From Acidithiobacillus ferridurans (lineage in GTDB: Bacteria > Pseudomonadota > Gammaproteobacteria > Acidithiobacillales > Acidithiobacillaceae): DNA of 64,000 bases. The first letter of the stretch is position 1; every line of letters begins with the position of its first letter. The stretch spans positions 434,001 to 498,000 of the forward strand of contig NZ_AP018795.1 of the NCBI RefSeq assembly GCF_003966655.1, given 5' to 3'. This document shows positions 10,178 to 18,946 of this stretch, piece by piece. Under the pieces are notes generated by a model. It had not been told where the DNA came from and made no database searches. It worked only from the letters and a program-made list of their open reading frames with translations. A program made the translations under genes and the position numbers.

Positions 10178-10599
10178 TTCTCTATCGGCAGCCCGGCACT
10201 CCGCCACGCGCCGATCCCGCCTCTCAGACTGTAAATCTTATCAAAACCGGCTTTTTTCAGGCTCGCTGCGGCGCGCGATGAACGCATGCCACTCGCACAC
10301 TGACAGATGACATGATGGCCACGATGCTTCTCCAGATCCTGCATATATTTGGGCAAGTCACCCAGAGGAATGTGCCGGGCACCGGGCAGATGCCCCTGCG
10401 ACCACTCTTTCTGCTCCCGCACATCGATGATCACCGCATCTTCATGGTTGATCAACTGTACCGCGGTCGCCGGGTCTACTTCATGGATACCGACCGCCCT
10501 TCGCGTCAATGGCCCCTTGAAAATCATGATGATCAGCGCCACGGCCCCAAGCAGCAAGGGCCACTGCGACTCGATAAAGAAAAGAATTTTATGCTCCAT
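10174..10599 (-). CDS. membrane-anchored rhodanese (YibN-like sulfurtransferase)
   Basis: 141 residues: a membrane helix near residues 13-28 (PLLLGAVALIIMIF), then one rhodanese domain with VIIDVREQKEW, GHLPGARHIPL and the active-site loop CASGMR with the persulfide-forming Cys at about 101. A second Cys lies two residues before it. Single-domain rhodaneses move sulfane sulfur between low-molecular-weight thiols and proteins. It sits between a DUF2892 protein (3 bp away) and a glutaredoxin (4-bp overlap), so a role in persulfide relay at the membrane is likely (inference). Confidence 0.92.
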   Translation of the reverse strand: MEHKILFFIESQWPLLLGAVALIIMIFKGPLTRRAVGIHEVDPATAVQLINHEDAVIIDVREQKEWSQGHLPGARHIPLGDLPKYMQDLEKHRGHHVICQCASGMRSSRAAASLKKAGFDKIYSLRGGIGAWRSAGLPIEK

Positions 10600-10602
10600 G
10601 GC

Positions 10603-10824
10603 TTAGCGTCCGCAGGTCCCGGAACCAGGCACTCCGAACTTGAGCAGAATGCGATCCAGTGGGCAGAAACAGGTGAAACCACTTTGCAGCAGGTTGAAAC
10701 CCACAAAGAGGGTGACGACCAAAAACCACTCGCTCACAAAAATCGGGCTGCCCGAAGCCCCCAGCGCCACGCTGAGCAATACAAAAAAACCGGCAACCAC
10801 CCGCACCCAACGTTCCGTATTCAT
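10603..10824 (-). CDS. DUF2892 (YgaP-type) small inner-membrane protein
   Basis: 73 residues with two hydrophobic segments and the DUF2892 signature: N-terminal ERWVRVVAGFFVLLS, then LVGFNLLQSGFTCFCPLDRILLK-like sequence with a Cys-x-Cys-Pro. This domain is commonly joined to or next to rhodanese domains, as in YgaP, and occurs in persulfide-regulated operons. It is placed 3 bp before the rhodanese gene and 6 bp after the RND pump gene. Molecular function of the domain is not established. Confidence 0.88.
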   Translation of the reverse strand: MNTERWVRVVAGFFVLLSVALGASGSPIFVSEWFLVVTLFVGFNLLQSGFTCFCPLDRILLKFGVPGSGTCGR

Positions 10825-10830
10825 CCGCAG

Positions 10831-13800
10831 TCAAACTCCTTGTGTATGTTTTTCCAAGCGCCGCTCCCAAAGGAAATAGAGCAGCGGAATCACGATCAAT
10901 GTCAGCAATGTGGAGGCGAAAGTGCCAAATATCAAGGAAACTGCCAGCCCGCCGAAGACCGGGTCGGTCACCATGATGGCAGAGCCGAACATGATGGCGA
11001 GTGCCGTCAGGAGAATGGGGCGGAAACGCACCGCACCGCCCTGTAGCACAGCCTCTTCCAGGGTGTAGCCCTGGCGCCGGTAGTCTATAATAAAGTCAAT
11101 CAACAACAATGAGTTGCGCACAACGACACCGGCCAGGGCGATGACCCCGATCATGGAGGTGGCGTTAAACGGCGTGTTCAGCAGCCAGTGCCCGGGGAAA
11201 ACCCCGATCAAGGTCATCGGAATGGCGCCCATGACGATCACCGGCATCATGAAAGACTGGTAGTAGGCCACCAGCATCAAGTAGATGAATACCAGGGCAA
11301 CGATAAAAGCGGCGCCGAGGTCACGGAAGACGTCGAGGGTCAGACGCATGTCACCGCCCCAGAGAATCTGGTAATGGGTAATATCATCGGGCTGGGCGGG
11401 CGAAAAACCCAAATTGGCGGTACTGAGATGCACACCGTCGATGGTCTTGCCGTCCAGCCAGTGATTCAGCGATAACACCGCGTAGACCGGGCTGGAACCC
11501 ATCAGATCCCCGGTCACGTATACCACGGGATGTTGATCACGGTCATAAATTGGCTTGGCCAGCGTCGTCCGTTCGATCTGCACAATACTCGCCAGAGGCA
11601 CCTGCTGCCCGCTTCGGCTCTGCACATGCAGGTCGAGTATCTGCTGCCGCCAGGCGCGATCCGTCGGAGGCATGCGGAGGACGATATCCACCGGCTCGCG
11701 GGCATTTTTCACATGCAGGGCACCCAGTTTGGTACCCGCCACGTAATCATGCACCAGCGCCGCCACCTGAGCCGGTGCGACCCCGGCCAACATGGCCTTC
11801 TGCCGATCCACATGCAGCAGGTATTCAGGTACCGTCGCCGTCACCGAGTCATCCACATTGATCATGTCGTAGACTTTACGAAAATATTGCTCGACCGAAC
11901 CCGCCACCTGACGCAGCTTCTCATAGTTGGGCCCGTAGAGTTCCGCCACCACCTGAGCACGTACCGGGGGCCCCGGCGGCACCTCGAAAATCTTGATGAC
12001 GGTGCCCGGGAAACGCTCCCGGACGGGTTGCAGCGCCTTATAGATTTCCACGGAAACGGCATGGGACATGGGTCGCTCATCCCGCGGCACCATGTTGATC
12101 TGGATTTGAGCGTAATTGCTGCCTTCGCGCATCATGTCACCGCGCACCAGTCCCGCGAAATCCACAGGTGCAGAACGGCCCAGGTAGGTCTGAAAATTTT
12201 CGACATAGCGATTGCGGCTGAGCACATTGCCGATCGCTTCCGTGACCTGTCCGGTCTCGGCCAGCGCAGTACCCGCTGGGGTATCTACCTGTATCATGAA
12301 ATCACTGACATTACCCTCCGGCAGCATCTTCAGGTTCACCCCGAGGGCACTCAGGGGACCATTCATGCCCTGAGGGCGGATGAACTGCCACATCGGCATC
12401 AGCATCGCCAGCAGAAGTAGCACGACGACCACAATGAAAAAGACATTGCGACGCACGGAGGATTTCAGCAGGGGCGTAAACACCCGGAGGTAACCACGCT
12501 GCAGGGCGTCCGGCAGCATCGCATGCCCACTTTTCTCAGCGCTGGCCTGCCGGTCGGCTTTACTCCGCAGAAACCGGTACGCCCCCCAGGGCACCACCGT
12601 ATAGGCGAGCAGAACCGACGCAATCATGGCAATTGGCACAAAAATAGGGATGGGCAACATGAAAGGCCCCATCATCCCCGTCACAAAGGCCATTGGCACG
12701 AAGGCGAGAATCACCGCCAGCGTCGCTATATTCGTTGGATTGCCGATCTCATTGCTGGCATTGATGATACAGCGCGCGAAACCATCCTTGCCGCAGCCAT
12801 GCAAATGGCGATGTATGTTTTCGATGACAACGATACCGCCATCCACCAGCAACCCCAGCGACAGAATGAGCGCGAACAGGGTGATCCGGTTGATGGTCTG
12901 CCCGAGCAGCCAGCCGATGCCCAGCACCATACCCAAGGTAAGCGGCACCGTCAGAATAACGATCCCCGCCTCCCGCCAGCCGAGGAATATCATCAGGATA
13001 ACCGCGACGACCGCGACGGCGATGCTGAGGTGCTCGAAAAGGGTACTGACCGCATCATCGGCACGGGCGCCGTAATCACGGGTGACGGAAACATGCACAC
13101 CCTCCGGCAGTGCCTCCCGCTCCAGACGATCCAGTTTCGCCTTGATCGCGTCCGCGACGGTCACGGCATTGGTCCCCGGGCGTTTGGCAAGGGTAATGGT
13201 AACAGCCTGCATGGTCGTGCCCGCAGGCAGGCCGACCCGGTTTGCACGCCCAAGGGTATTGCTGGTCGCGATGTGATTTTCCGCGGCCCCTTCTTCCACC
13301 CGGGCCACGTCCTTCAGAAATATCGGTTGCCCGTCATGGCTGCCGATAATGAGGTTACCGACCCCCCGCGCCGAACCTATCGCCCCATTGATACGCAGGG
13401 GAATTTCCTGATTGTCGTGCACTAGGTGGCCACCCGGAAGAATGACGTTGCTCCCCCTCAGCGCCTGCTGGATATCCTGCAGACTGAGGCCGACACCGGA
13501 AAGCTTGGCCGGATTCAGCCACACATTGATGGCCAGAGGACTGCCGCCGATCACTTCGGCGTTCGCCACGTCCGGCACACTCTGCAGCCGGTTCATCAGC
13601 CGCACGCCGACCTGGCGCAATGCCAAAGGCGTCATCTGGCTGGAGCTCAGAGTCACCGACATGATCGGAACATCATTGATGCCTATGGATTTAACCAGGG
13701 GTTGTTCCGTACCGGGGGGCATTTTGTCCATATTTCGGCTGAGCTGGTTGTAGACTTCCAGCAGGCTTTTTTCTTCGTTGGCACCGACTTGGAACTCGAC

Positions 13801-14106
13801 GGTGACCACCCCCATATCATTGATTGCGTAACCATAGGTGTGATGGACACCAGGCAGGGAAGCCATCAGGGCTTCCAGGGGCCGTATCACCAGATGGTGG
13901 ACTTCCTCGCTGTCAGAGCCGGGTCGCATGATGAAAATTTCAGCAGCGGGCACTACGATCTCCGGGTTATACAGACGCGGCGTGACAAGAATCGCCAAAG
14001 CCCCGAACAGGGCAATGGCCACCATGATCAACACCGTGATCTTGGACTTATAAAACGACTGAGCGAGCCGCCCTGCCAGATTTTGCCGCTGCTCGGACTC
14101 AGCCAT
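10831..14106 (-). CDS. RND-family efflux pump, inner-membrane transporter
   Basis: Proton-driven inner-membrane pump forming a tripartite system with the next two genes. 1,091 residues, two 6-TM halves each with a large periplasmic loop. It has the N-terminal PRLYNPEIVVPAAEIFI strand, PGTEQPLVKSIG, and the C-terminal NSLLLIDFIIDYRRQG/FRPILLTA segments. TM4 reads SLGLLVDGGIVVIEN: the first proton-relay Asp is present but the neighbouring Asp usual in multidrug pumps is Gly. The substrate cannot be read from sequence; the sulfur/thiol neighbours make an organic or sulfur-related toxicant more likely than a defined antibiotic (inference). It overlaps the adaptor gene by 8 bp. Confidence 0.93.
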   Translation of the reverse strand: MAESEQRQNLAGRLAQSFYKSKITVLIMVAIALFGALAILVTPRLYNPEIVVPAAEIFIMRPGSDSEEVHHLVIRPLEALMASLPGVHHTYGYAINDMGVVTVEFQVGANEEKSLLEVYNQLSRNMDKMPPGTEQPLVKSIGINDVPIMSVTLSSSQMTPLALRQVGVRLMNRLQSVPDVANAEVIGGSPLAINVWLNPAKLSGVGLSLQDIQQALRGSNVILPGGHLVHDNQEIPLRINGAIGSARGVGNLIIGSHDGQPIFLKDVARVEEGAAENHIATSNTLGRANRVGLPAGTTMQAVTITLAKRPGTNAVTVADAIKAKLDRLEREALPEGVHVSVTRDYGARADDAVSTLFEHLSIAVAVVAVILMIFLGWREAGIVILTVPLTLGMVLGIGWLLGQTINRITLFALILSLGLLVDGGIVVIENIHRHLHGCGKDGFARCIINASNEIGNPTNIATLAVILAFVPMAFVTGMMGPFMLPIPIFVPIAMIASVLLAYTVVPWGAYRFLRSKADRQASAEKSGHAMLPDALQRGYLRVFTPLLKSSVRRNVFFIVVVVLLLLAMLMPMWQFIRPQGMNGPLSALGVNLKMLPEGNVSDFMIQVDTPAGTALAETGQVTEAIGNVLSRNRYVENFQTYLGRSAPVDFAGLVRGDMMREGSNYAQIQINMVPRDERPMSHAVSVEIYKALQPVRERFPGTVIKIFEVPPGPPVRAQVVAELYGPNYEKLRQVAGSVEQYFRKVYDMINVDDSVTATVPEYLLHVDRQKAMLAGVAPAQVAALVHDYVAGTKLGALHVKNAREPVDIVLRMPPTDRAWRQQILDLHVQSRSGQQVPLASIVQIERTTLAKPIYDRDQHPVVYVTGDLMGSSPVYAVLSLNHWLDGKTIDGVHLSTANLGFSPAQPDDITHYQILWGGDMRLTLDVFRDLGAAFIVALVFIYLMLVAYYQSFMMPVIVMGAIPMTLIGVFPGHWLLNTPFNATSMIGVIALAGVVVRNSLLLIDFIIDYRRQGYTLEEAVLQGGAVRFRPILLTALAIMFGSAIMVTDPVFGGLAVSLIFGTFASTLLTLIVIPLLYFLWERRLEKHTQGV

Positions 14107-15181
14107 GGGTAGCTCCCGCTGGCTCGATGTGATCTCCGTTATTCACGGCGGCGAGATTGCCCACGACCACCGTCTCTCCCGCACTCAGCCCCGACAGAAT
14201 TTCCACACCCTCCGGCGTGCTCGGACCCGGTCGCACCATGCGATAATGCGCGACACCTTGCGCGTCAACGACAAAAACACCGGGGATTCCGGCCCGATCC
14301 AGCAAGGCAGCCGCTGGCACTGTCATCACCTGCCGCTGGGTGACCGGCACTTCCACGCTGACATAGTCGCCGGCCTGTAGTGCACTGTCGGCGGGTAGGC
14401 TGAGTTTGACCGTATGGGCATGGGTCATCGCGTCCGCAGCCCCGACCAAATCCAGAACCGTTGCGGGAACACGTTTTCCCTCGGCGAGGACCGCGACTTT
14501 CTGACCGATCTGGAGGCTGCGATACAGCGTCCCGCTGACACTGCACTGGACTTCCAGTCGGGAGGTGTCCGCGAGCGCCAGAATGGGCTGACCAGGTGAC
14601 GCGAGGTCTCCGTTCTGCAGGAACTTACGGGTGATGATCCCGGAGAAGGGCGCCGTTACCCGGGCATAGCGCAGTTGTGACTGCGCCGTGCCGACCCCGG
14701 CGCGGGCGGCTGCAACACGGGCCTGCGCCATGCCATAGGCCGACTTTGTCTGGTCCCACTGTTGCTTGGGAATCGCCTTTTGAGCGTACAGGACCTTGAA
14801 CCGCTCATAATTGGAGCGGGCGTCGGTGAGCGCCGACTGCGCCTCAGCCAGCCCCGCCTGCGCCTGTTGCACCTGCCCCACGACATCCGCCGGATCCACC
14901 TCAAAAAGCAGTTGTCCCGCCCGTACCGGCTGTCCGTCCCGCACACTCATGGAGTGGATGTAACCACTCAGACGCGAGCTGAGCTGCACCTGCTGATGGG
15001 CAACGACCGTACCCGGCACACGGGCGAAGGCAGCCATACTTTGATTCCGCATCTGCAGCACGGGCGCAGAAACTTTACCCTGCGCCAGGGGCGCCTCGGG
15101 AGGCGATTTACTGCAGGCGGCGAGGCTTGCCATAGCGAATATCAGGGCCGCAATCCGCGCGGTTCGCTTCGGGGTGTTCAT
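14099..15181 (-). CDS. RND periplasmic adaptor (membrane fusion protein) lipoprotein
   Basis: Adaptor linking the RND pump to the outer-membrane channel. 360 residues starting with a lipoprotein signal (FAMASLAACSKSPP, lipidated Cys near residue 23). Then come the barrel/lipoyl half QQVQLSSRLSGYIHSMSV, an alpha-hairpin rich in Ala and Gln (VGQVQQAQAGLAEAQSAL), the second lipoyl half APFSGIITRKFLQNGDLAS and a beta-barrel/membrane-proximal end. It overlaps the pump gene by 8 bp and the channel gene by 4 bp. Confidence 0.93.
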   Translation of the reverse strand: MNTPKRTARIAALIFAMASLAACSKSPPEAPLAQGKVSAPVLQMRNQSMAAFARVPGTVVAHQQVQLSSRLSGYIHSMSVRDGQPVRAGQLLFEVDPADVVGQVQQAQAGLAEAQSALTDARSNYERFKVLYAQKAIPKQQWDQTKSAYGMAQARVAAARAGVGTAQSQLRYARVTAPFSGIITRKFLQNGDLASPGQPILALADTSRLEVQCSVSGTLYRSLQIGQKVAVLAEGKRVPATVLDLVGAADAMTHAHTVKLSLPADSALQAGDYVSVEVPVTQRQVMTVPAAALLDRAGIPGVFVVDAQGVAHYRMVRPGPSTPEGVEILSGLSAGETVVVGNLAAVNNGDHIEPAGATHG

Positions 15182-16599
15182 TGGGAGACTCCTTCTGCGG
15201 TGGGCACACTGCTCACACCGACGATTTCCTGAGGGTTCAGTTTGCCGATGGCCAGCAACAGGGCGCCACGGTCTGTCGCTTCCGCATAACGGGCGGAGAC
15301 GAGCTCGGCACGCGTCTTATCCAGTTCCGCCTGTCCGCGCAGCAGGCCCGTCACAGTCTCTATGCCATTTTCGTAACGCAGGCGCACCATATGCTGCGCC
15401 TCCTCCATCTGCCTGACCGCAAGCTCCCGCATCCTGACACGCAACGCTGCCTCCCGCGCACTACGCCAAACCTGCGCCACCTCCAAACGCAACTTATCTT
15501 GCGCTTCCTGTAACGCGGCCAGAGTCTGCTCATGTTTCGCCCGTGCGCGATCCAGACTGCCGCCCCGCGCGAAGTCGAGCATATTCCAGGTTACTTCTCC
15601 ACCTACCGTGTAGGACGGCGCCGCATTGCCGAGAGTGCGGCCATTCCATTCCTGATTGGCCATCGCGTTGATATGCGGCAGATATGCGGCGCGGGCGATG
15701 CCGATACCTTCCTGCGCCGCTTTGACCTGATGGCGGAGGGCGACGATACCCGCATTCTGCGCCATCGCATCGCTCTGCAGGCTGCTGAGCGGCGCCGCAG
15801 GCAATATGGGCCGGACAGGGCCGTTCACGGTGAGCGTCTTTTCTTCCGGCCAGCCGATCAACGTGGCAAGATTGTCCAGGGCGTTAGCCCGAGCATTCCG
15901 CGCACTTTCGACGGCCAGTTCCGCCTTTTCCAGATAGACTTCCGCGGACAACAGATCGCTTTTTATCAGTACCCCGCGCGCCAGCAGGGAGCGGCTGGTT
16001 TTGACATACGATGCGGCTGCCTGCCTGGCTTTATCCGCTACCTCAATAGACGTGTCCGCGGCGACCACACCGTCATAGGCCTTGAGGACGGCATAAACCA
16101 GCTTCTGCCGGGCCATGGTATTTCCGCTCTGGGCGGCCTCCAGCATGGCCCGCGCCTGATCGATGCGCCCCCGGATTTCCCCGCCATTCCAGATCGGAAT
16201 TTCCATTTGCAGCTTGGTACCGAAATTATGGTAGCCACCCGGTTGATCCAGCCCTGTCGGCGCCACACCCAGCGCATTCGGGTTGAACTGTCCCGCGCCA
16301 AAATCGTTGAACGTTGCCTGCCGCTGCGACAGCTTCATGCCGAACACCGTCAGGGCATTGTTCGACTGGCTGGCAGAGAAAGAGGCCGCGAGTTTAGGAA
16401 GCAGATGACCACGCGCCTCGGAAACTGCGCCCTGGGCTTCTGCTTGTCGGGCATGGGCCACGAGCATTTCCGGATTTTGTCTGAGGGCAAGATCAACGCA
16501 CTGATTGAAGTCGAGGGCTGCGGCGGGTAGCGACGCACCGGTAGCCATGAGCAGAACGATTGAAATGGAGCGTATTTTTTTATGAGGACGAAAGGGCAT
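15178..16599 (-). CDS. TolC-type outer-membrane efflux channel
   Basis: Outer-membrane component of the tripartite pump. The start at 16599 has a good RBS (AGGAAAGAT) and yields a 473-residue protein with a signal peptide (RSISIVLLMATGASLPAAA). An upstream in-frame start at 16749 would add 50 non-signal residues and lie inside the promoter, so it is rejected. Two OEP repeats follow (LDFNQCVDLALRQNPEM, a long Ala/Gln helix region, then GIALRHQVKAAQEGIGIARAAYLP-like). It is first in the pump operon, with a good promoter 160 bp upstream. Confidence 0.9.
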   Translation of the reverse strand: MPFRPHKKIRSISIVLLMATGASLPAAALDFNQCVDLALRQNPEMLVAHARQAEAQGAVSEARGHLLPKLAASFSASQSNNALTVFGMKLSQRQATFNDFGAGQFNPNALGVAPTGLDQPGGYHNFGTKLQMEIPIWNGGEIRGRIDQARAMLEAAQSGNTMARQKLVYAVLKAYDGVVAADTSIEVADKARQAAASYVKTSRSLLARGVLIKSDLLSAEVYLEKAELAVESARNARANALDNLATLIGWPEEKTLTVNGPVRPILPAAPLSSLQSDAMAQNAGIVALRHQVKAAQEGIGIARAAYLPHINAMANQEWNGRTLGNAAPSYTVGGEVTWNMLDFARGGSLDRARAKHEQTLAALQEAQDKLRLEVAQVWRSAREAALRVRMRELAVRQMEEAQHMVRLRYENGIETVTGLLRGQAELDKTRAELVSARYAEATDRGALLLAIGKLNPQEIVGVSSVPTAEGVSQ

Positions 16600-16750
16600 A
16601 TCTTTCCTCGCCGCGACAGGCGACACCAAAGCTCGGACAACCCAATGTTGCAAGGTCCGCGCATACCAGCACGAATCCCCACCGTGGACGAACCGTCGAT
16701 TCCGACCGGGCATCAATGGCTGCGCCCACAGTGGCGAACATAAGCACATC

Positions 16751-16787
16751 AGAATATTATTCTATAATGTAACTCATGCACATTCAA
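16751..16787 (-). promoter_or_regulatory. sigma70 promoter of the efflux operon with overlapping operator palindrome
   Basis: On the minus strand TTGAAT (16787-16782) and TAGAAT (16764-16759) are separated by 17 bp, a near-consensus sigma70 promoter pointing at the TolC-type gene. The hairpin-like palindrome AGAATATTATTCT (16751-16763, arms of 5 bp) covers the -10 box, a natural place for repressor binding. The ArsR-family gene immediately upstream is the obvious candidate repressor (inference). Confidence 0.6.
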
Positions 16788-16847
16788 GTGCCTCCCTAAT
16801 GGCCAGGGTTCCATCCTTCCCGCCATTCGGTACTGATGCGGCAGCGT

Positions 16848-17150
16848 TCAACGGACGCTGCAGAAAACATCGCTCATCATGGAAATCAGCCGCAGGGTAC
16901 GGGGGTCACCCACACGGTAATACACCTTGTTGGCATCCTTACGGGCACGAAGAATGTCTTTCTCACGCAAAATGGCGAGATGTTGGGAGATGTTGCTCTG
17001 GGTAGTGCCGACAGCGGACACGATATCCTGCACACTCATCTCTTCCGATCCCAGCACGCACAAAACCTTGAGGCGCAGCGGGTGCGCCATAGCCTTCAGG
17101 GAACGGGAGGCCTGCTCAATATCCTCTTCACGGGTTGGTAACTGTTCCAT
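16848..17150 (-). CDS. ArsR-family repressor with SqrR/BigR-like cysteine pair
   Basis: 100-residue winged-helix regulator. The N-terminal LKAMAHPLRLKVLCVL helix, recognition region GTTQSNISQHLAILREKDIL and wing KDANKVYYRV are typical ArsR. The metal-binding CVCDL motif of arsenic or cadmium sensors is absent. Two cysteines remain, about residues 31 and 97, 66 apart, which is the spacing of the sulfide/persulfide-sensing pair in SqrR and BigR. Start taken at 17150, where AAGAGG lies at a proper distance; an ATG at 17156 has the RBS too close. It heads the efflux-rhodanese-thioredoxin cluster, so a persulfide-responsive repressor is the best reading (inference). Confidence 0.85.
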   Translation of the reverse strand: MEQLPTREEDIEQASRSLKAMAHPLRLKVLCVLGSEEMSVQDIVSAVGTTQSNISQHLAILREKDILRARKDANKVYYRVGDPRTLRLISMMSDVFCSVR

Positions 17151-17225
17151 AATCATGCCTCTTGGTGTATAGTATCTTATTGACTTCGCTTATAATTACC
17201 AAAAACCGCGGTGCTTGCGGTCACC

Positions 17226-17254
17226 TTGCCTTTTGTTGTCTATCCGCATAGAAT
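17226..17254 (+). promoter_or_regulatory. promoter of tRNA-Gly
   Basis: TTGCCT at 17226-17231 and TAGAAT at 17249-17254 with a 17-bp spacer, ending 9 bp before the tRNA. Spacing and position fit a sigma70 promoter for the tRNA transcript. Confidence 0.55.
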
Positions 17255-17263
17255 CCACCACAA

Positions 17264-17337
17264 GCGGGTGTAGTTCAATGGCAGAACCTGAGCTTCCCAA
17301 GCTCATGGCGTGGGTTCGATTCCCATCACCCGCTCCA
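17264..17337 (+). tRNA. tRNA-Gly (anticodon CCC)
   Basis: Cloverleaf with acceptor arm GCGGGTG/CACCCGC, discriminator T and encoded CCA. The D-arm contains TAGTTCAATGGCAGAA, the anticodon stem is TGAGC/GCTCA with loop TTCCCAA (anticodon CCC), and the T-arm contains GGGTTCGATTCCC. Standalone gene between the arsR cluster and ubiD. Confidence 0.96.
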
Positions 17338-17379
17338 CTTCACATACAAGGTTCAGGTCACCGCCACAACGCCTGCTTT

Positions 17380-17419
17380 AATACTCATCAATGATTAAGA
17401 ATAACCCCATATGAGTATT
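17380..17419. repeat. 9-bp inverted repeat between tRNA-Gly and ubiD
   Basis: AATACTCAT (17380-17388) is matched by ATGAGTATT (17411-17419), a perfect 9-bp inverted repeat with a 22-bp AT-rich spacer, between the convergent ends of tRNA-Gly and ubiD. It could act as a weak two-way terminator or a protein site. There is no strong T-tract on either side, so the role is open. Confidence 0.35.
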
Positions 17420-17449
17420 TAAGGAACCCCGCACCCCTTCAATGCGCAT

Positions 17450-18922
17450 TTAGAACAGCGGCCGATCCAGCGCCAGCAACAGGTCATCCACTCGTTGGCG
17501 CACCACGGCAGTCATCTGGATGGGGCGACCCCATTCCCGGGTAGTCTCTCCGGGCAGTTTATTGGTGGCGTCCATGCCCACTTTACCACCAAGTCCGGCA
17601 ACCGGCGAAGCGAAGTCGAGATAATCGATGGGTGTATTTTCGACGGGGGTAATGTCGCGCACCGGGTCCATCCGGGTGGTCATCGCCCAGATCACATCTT
17701 CCCAACGGCGCACATCGATGTCTTCGTCCACCACGATGATAAACTTGGTGTACATGAACTGTCGCAAAAAGCCCCAGATACCGAACATGACTCTTTTTGC
17801 ATGACCGGGGTAACCCTTGCGGATACTAACAACGGCCAGACGGTAGGAACAGCCCTCCGGCGGCAGATAAAAATCCACGATTTCCGGGAACTGTTTCTGC
17901 AGCAGGGGCACGAAGACTTCGTTGAGGGCCGCACCCAGTATGGCCGGTTCATCGGGGGGTCGGCCGGTATAGGTGCTGTGGTAAACAGGATTTTCGCGGT
18001 GGCTGACGGTTTCCACGGTGAACACCGGAAAACGCCCGGCCTCATTGTAGTAGCCGGTGTGGTCTCCAAAAGGTCCTTCCACCGCCATGTCATCCGGGTA
18101 AATATGCCCTTCCAGGATGATCTCGGCGCGCGCGGGCACCTGTAGCGGAACGCTCAGGGCATTGGCGAGCTCAGTACGCCCGCCACGCAACAGGCCGGCG
18201 AATTGGTGCTCGGAAATGGTATCGGGAATAGGAATGACCGCCGCCAGGATCGTTGCCGGATCGGCGCCGTAGGCTACGGCAACAGGGAATGGCTCGCCCG
18301 GGTGCGCTTTCTGGAATTCACGCAGGTCCTGGGCCCCTCCCCGGTGCGCCAGCCAGCGCATGATCACCCGGTTACGACCAATGACCTGTTGCCGGTAGAT
18401 ACCCATGTTGGCCCGTCGCTTGTGTGGCCCTTTGGTCACGGTCAGGCCCCAGGTCATGAGCGGCGCAGCGTCTTCTGGCCAGCAGGTCTGCACCGGCAGG
18501 GCCGCAAGGTCGACCTCATCTCCGCGCAGGATGATTTCCTGGCAGGGAGGGCGACTCAGGGTGGTCGGTGCCATGTACAGGATCTTGCGCAGGGTGGGCA
18601 ACTTGTCCCAGAGGTCGCGCAGGCCGCGAGGCGGGTCAGGTTCCTTGAGATAGGCCAGTAACTGACCGATCTGCCGGAGATCCGCCAGGGATTCGCCCCC
18701 CATCCCGAGCGCCACGCGTTCCGTCGTCCCGAACAGGTTGCCCAGCACCGGCATGTCGTAGCCGATGGGCTGGGTGAACAGAATGGCCGGCCCTGCCGCC
18801 CGCAAGGTTCGGTCGCAGATTTCCGTGATCTCCAGTTTGGGAGAGACGGGCACGCTCAACCGGCGCAATAGATCGCGCTTTTCGAGATCGGCCAAAAAGG
18901 CGCGGAGGTCACGGTAGCTCAT
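17450..18922 (-). CDS. ubiD: UbiD-family decarboxylase (4-hydroxy-3-polyprenylbenzoate decarboxylase)
   Basis: Prenylated-flavin-dependent decarboxylase for ubiquinone synthesis. 490 residues, the usual UbiD length. Landmarks are [55 protein letters not shown], and [12 protein letters not shown] with the catalytic Glu region, then [18 protein letters not shown] near the C-terminus. It needs the flavin prenyltransferase UbiX, not seen here. Two UbiH-family monooxygenases and UbiK lie 3-6 kb away on the other strand, so quinone genes are loosely clustered. Confidence 0.95.
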   Translation of the reverse strand: MSYRDLRAFLADLEKRDLLRRLSVPVSPKLEITEICDRTLRAAGPAILFTQPIGYDMPVLGNLFGTTERVALGMGGESLADLRQIGQLLAYLKEPDPPRGLRDLWDKLPTLRKILYMAPTTLSRPPCQEIILRGDEVDLAALPVQTCWPEDAAPLMTWGLTVTKGPHKRRANMGIYRQQVIGRNRVIMRWLAHRGGAQDLREFQKAHPGEPFPVAVAYGADPATILAAVIPIPDTISEHQFAGLLRGGRTELANALSVPLQVPARAEIILEGHIYPDDMAVEGPFGDHTGYYNEAGRFPVFTVETVSHRENPVYHSTYTGRPPDEPAILGAALNEVFVPLLQKQFPEIVDFYLPPEGCSYRLAVVSIRKGYPGHAKRVMFGIWGFLRQFMYTKFIIVVDEDIDVRRWEDVIWAMTTRMDPVRDITPVENTPIDYLDFASPVAGLGGKVGMDATNKLPGETTREWGRPIQMTAVVRQRVDDLLLALDRPLF

Positions 18923-18946
18923 GGATACATTGTAACCACAGCCAGG

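Noticed and set aside
11530-12420. Plus-strand frame opposite the RND pump
   Set aside because: Antisense shadow of a strongly conserved pump; no ribosome-binding site.
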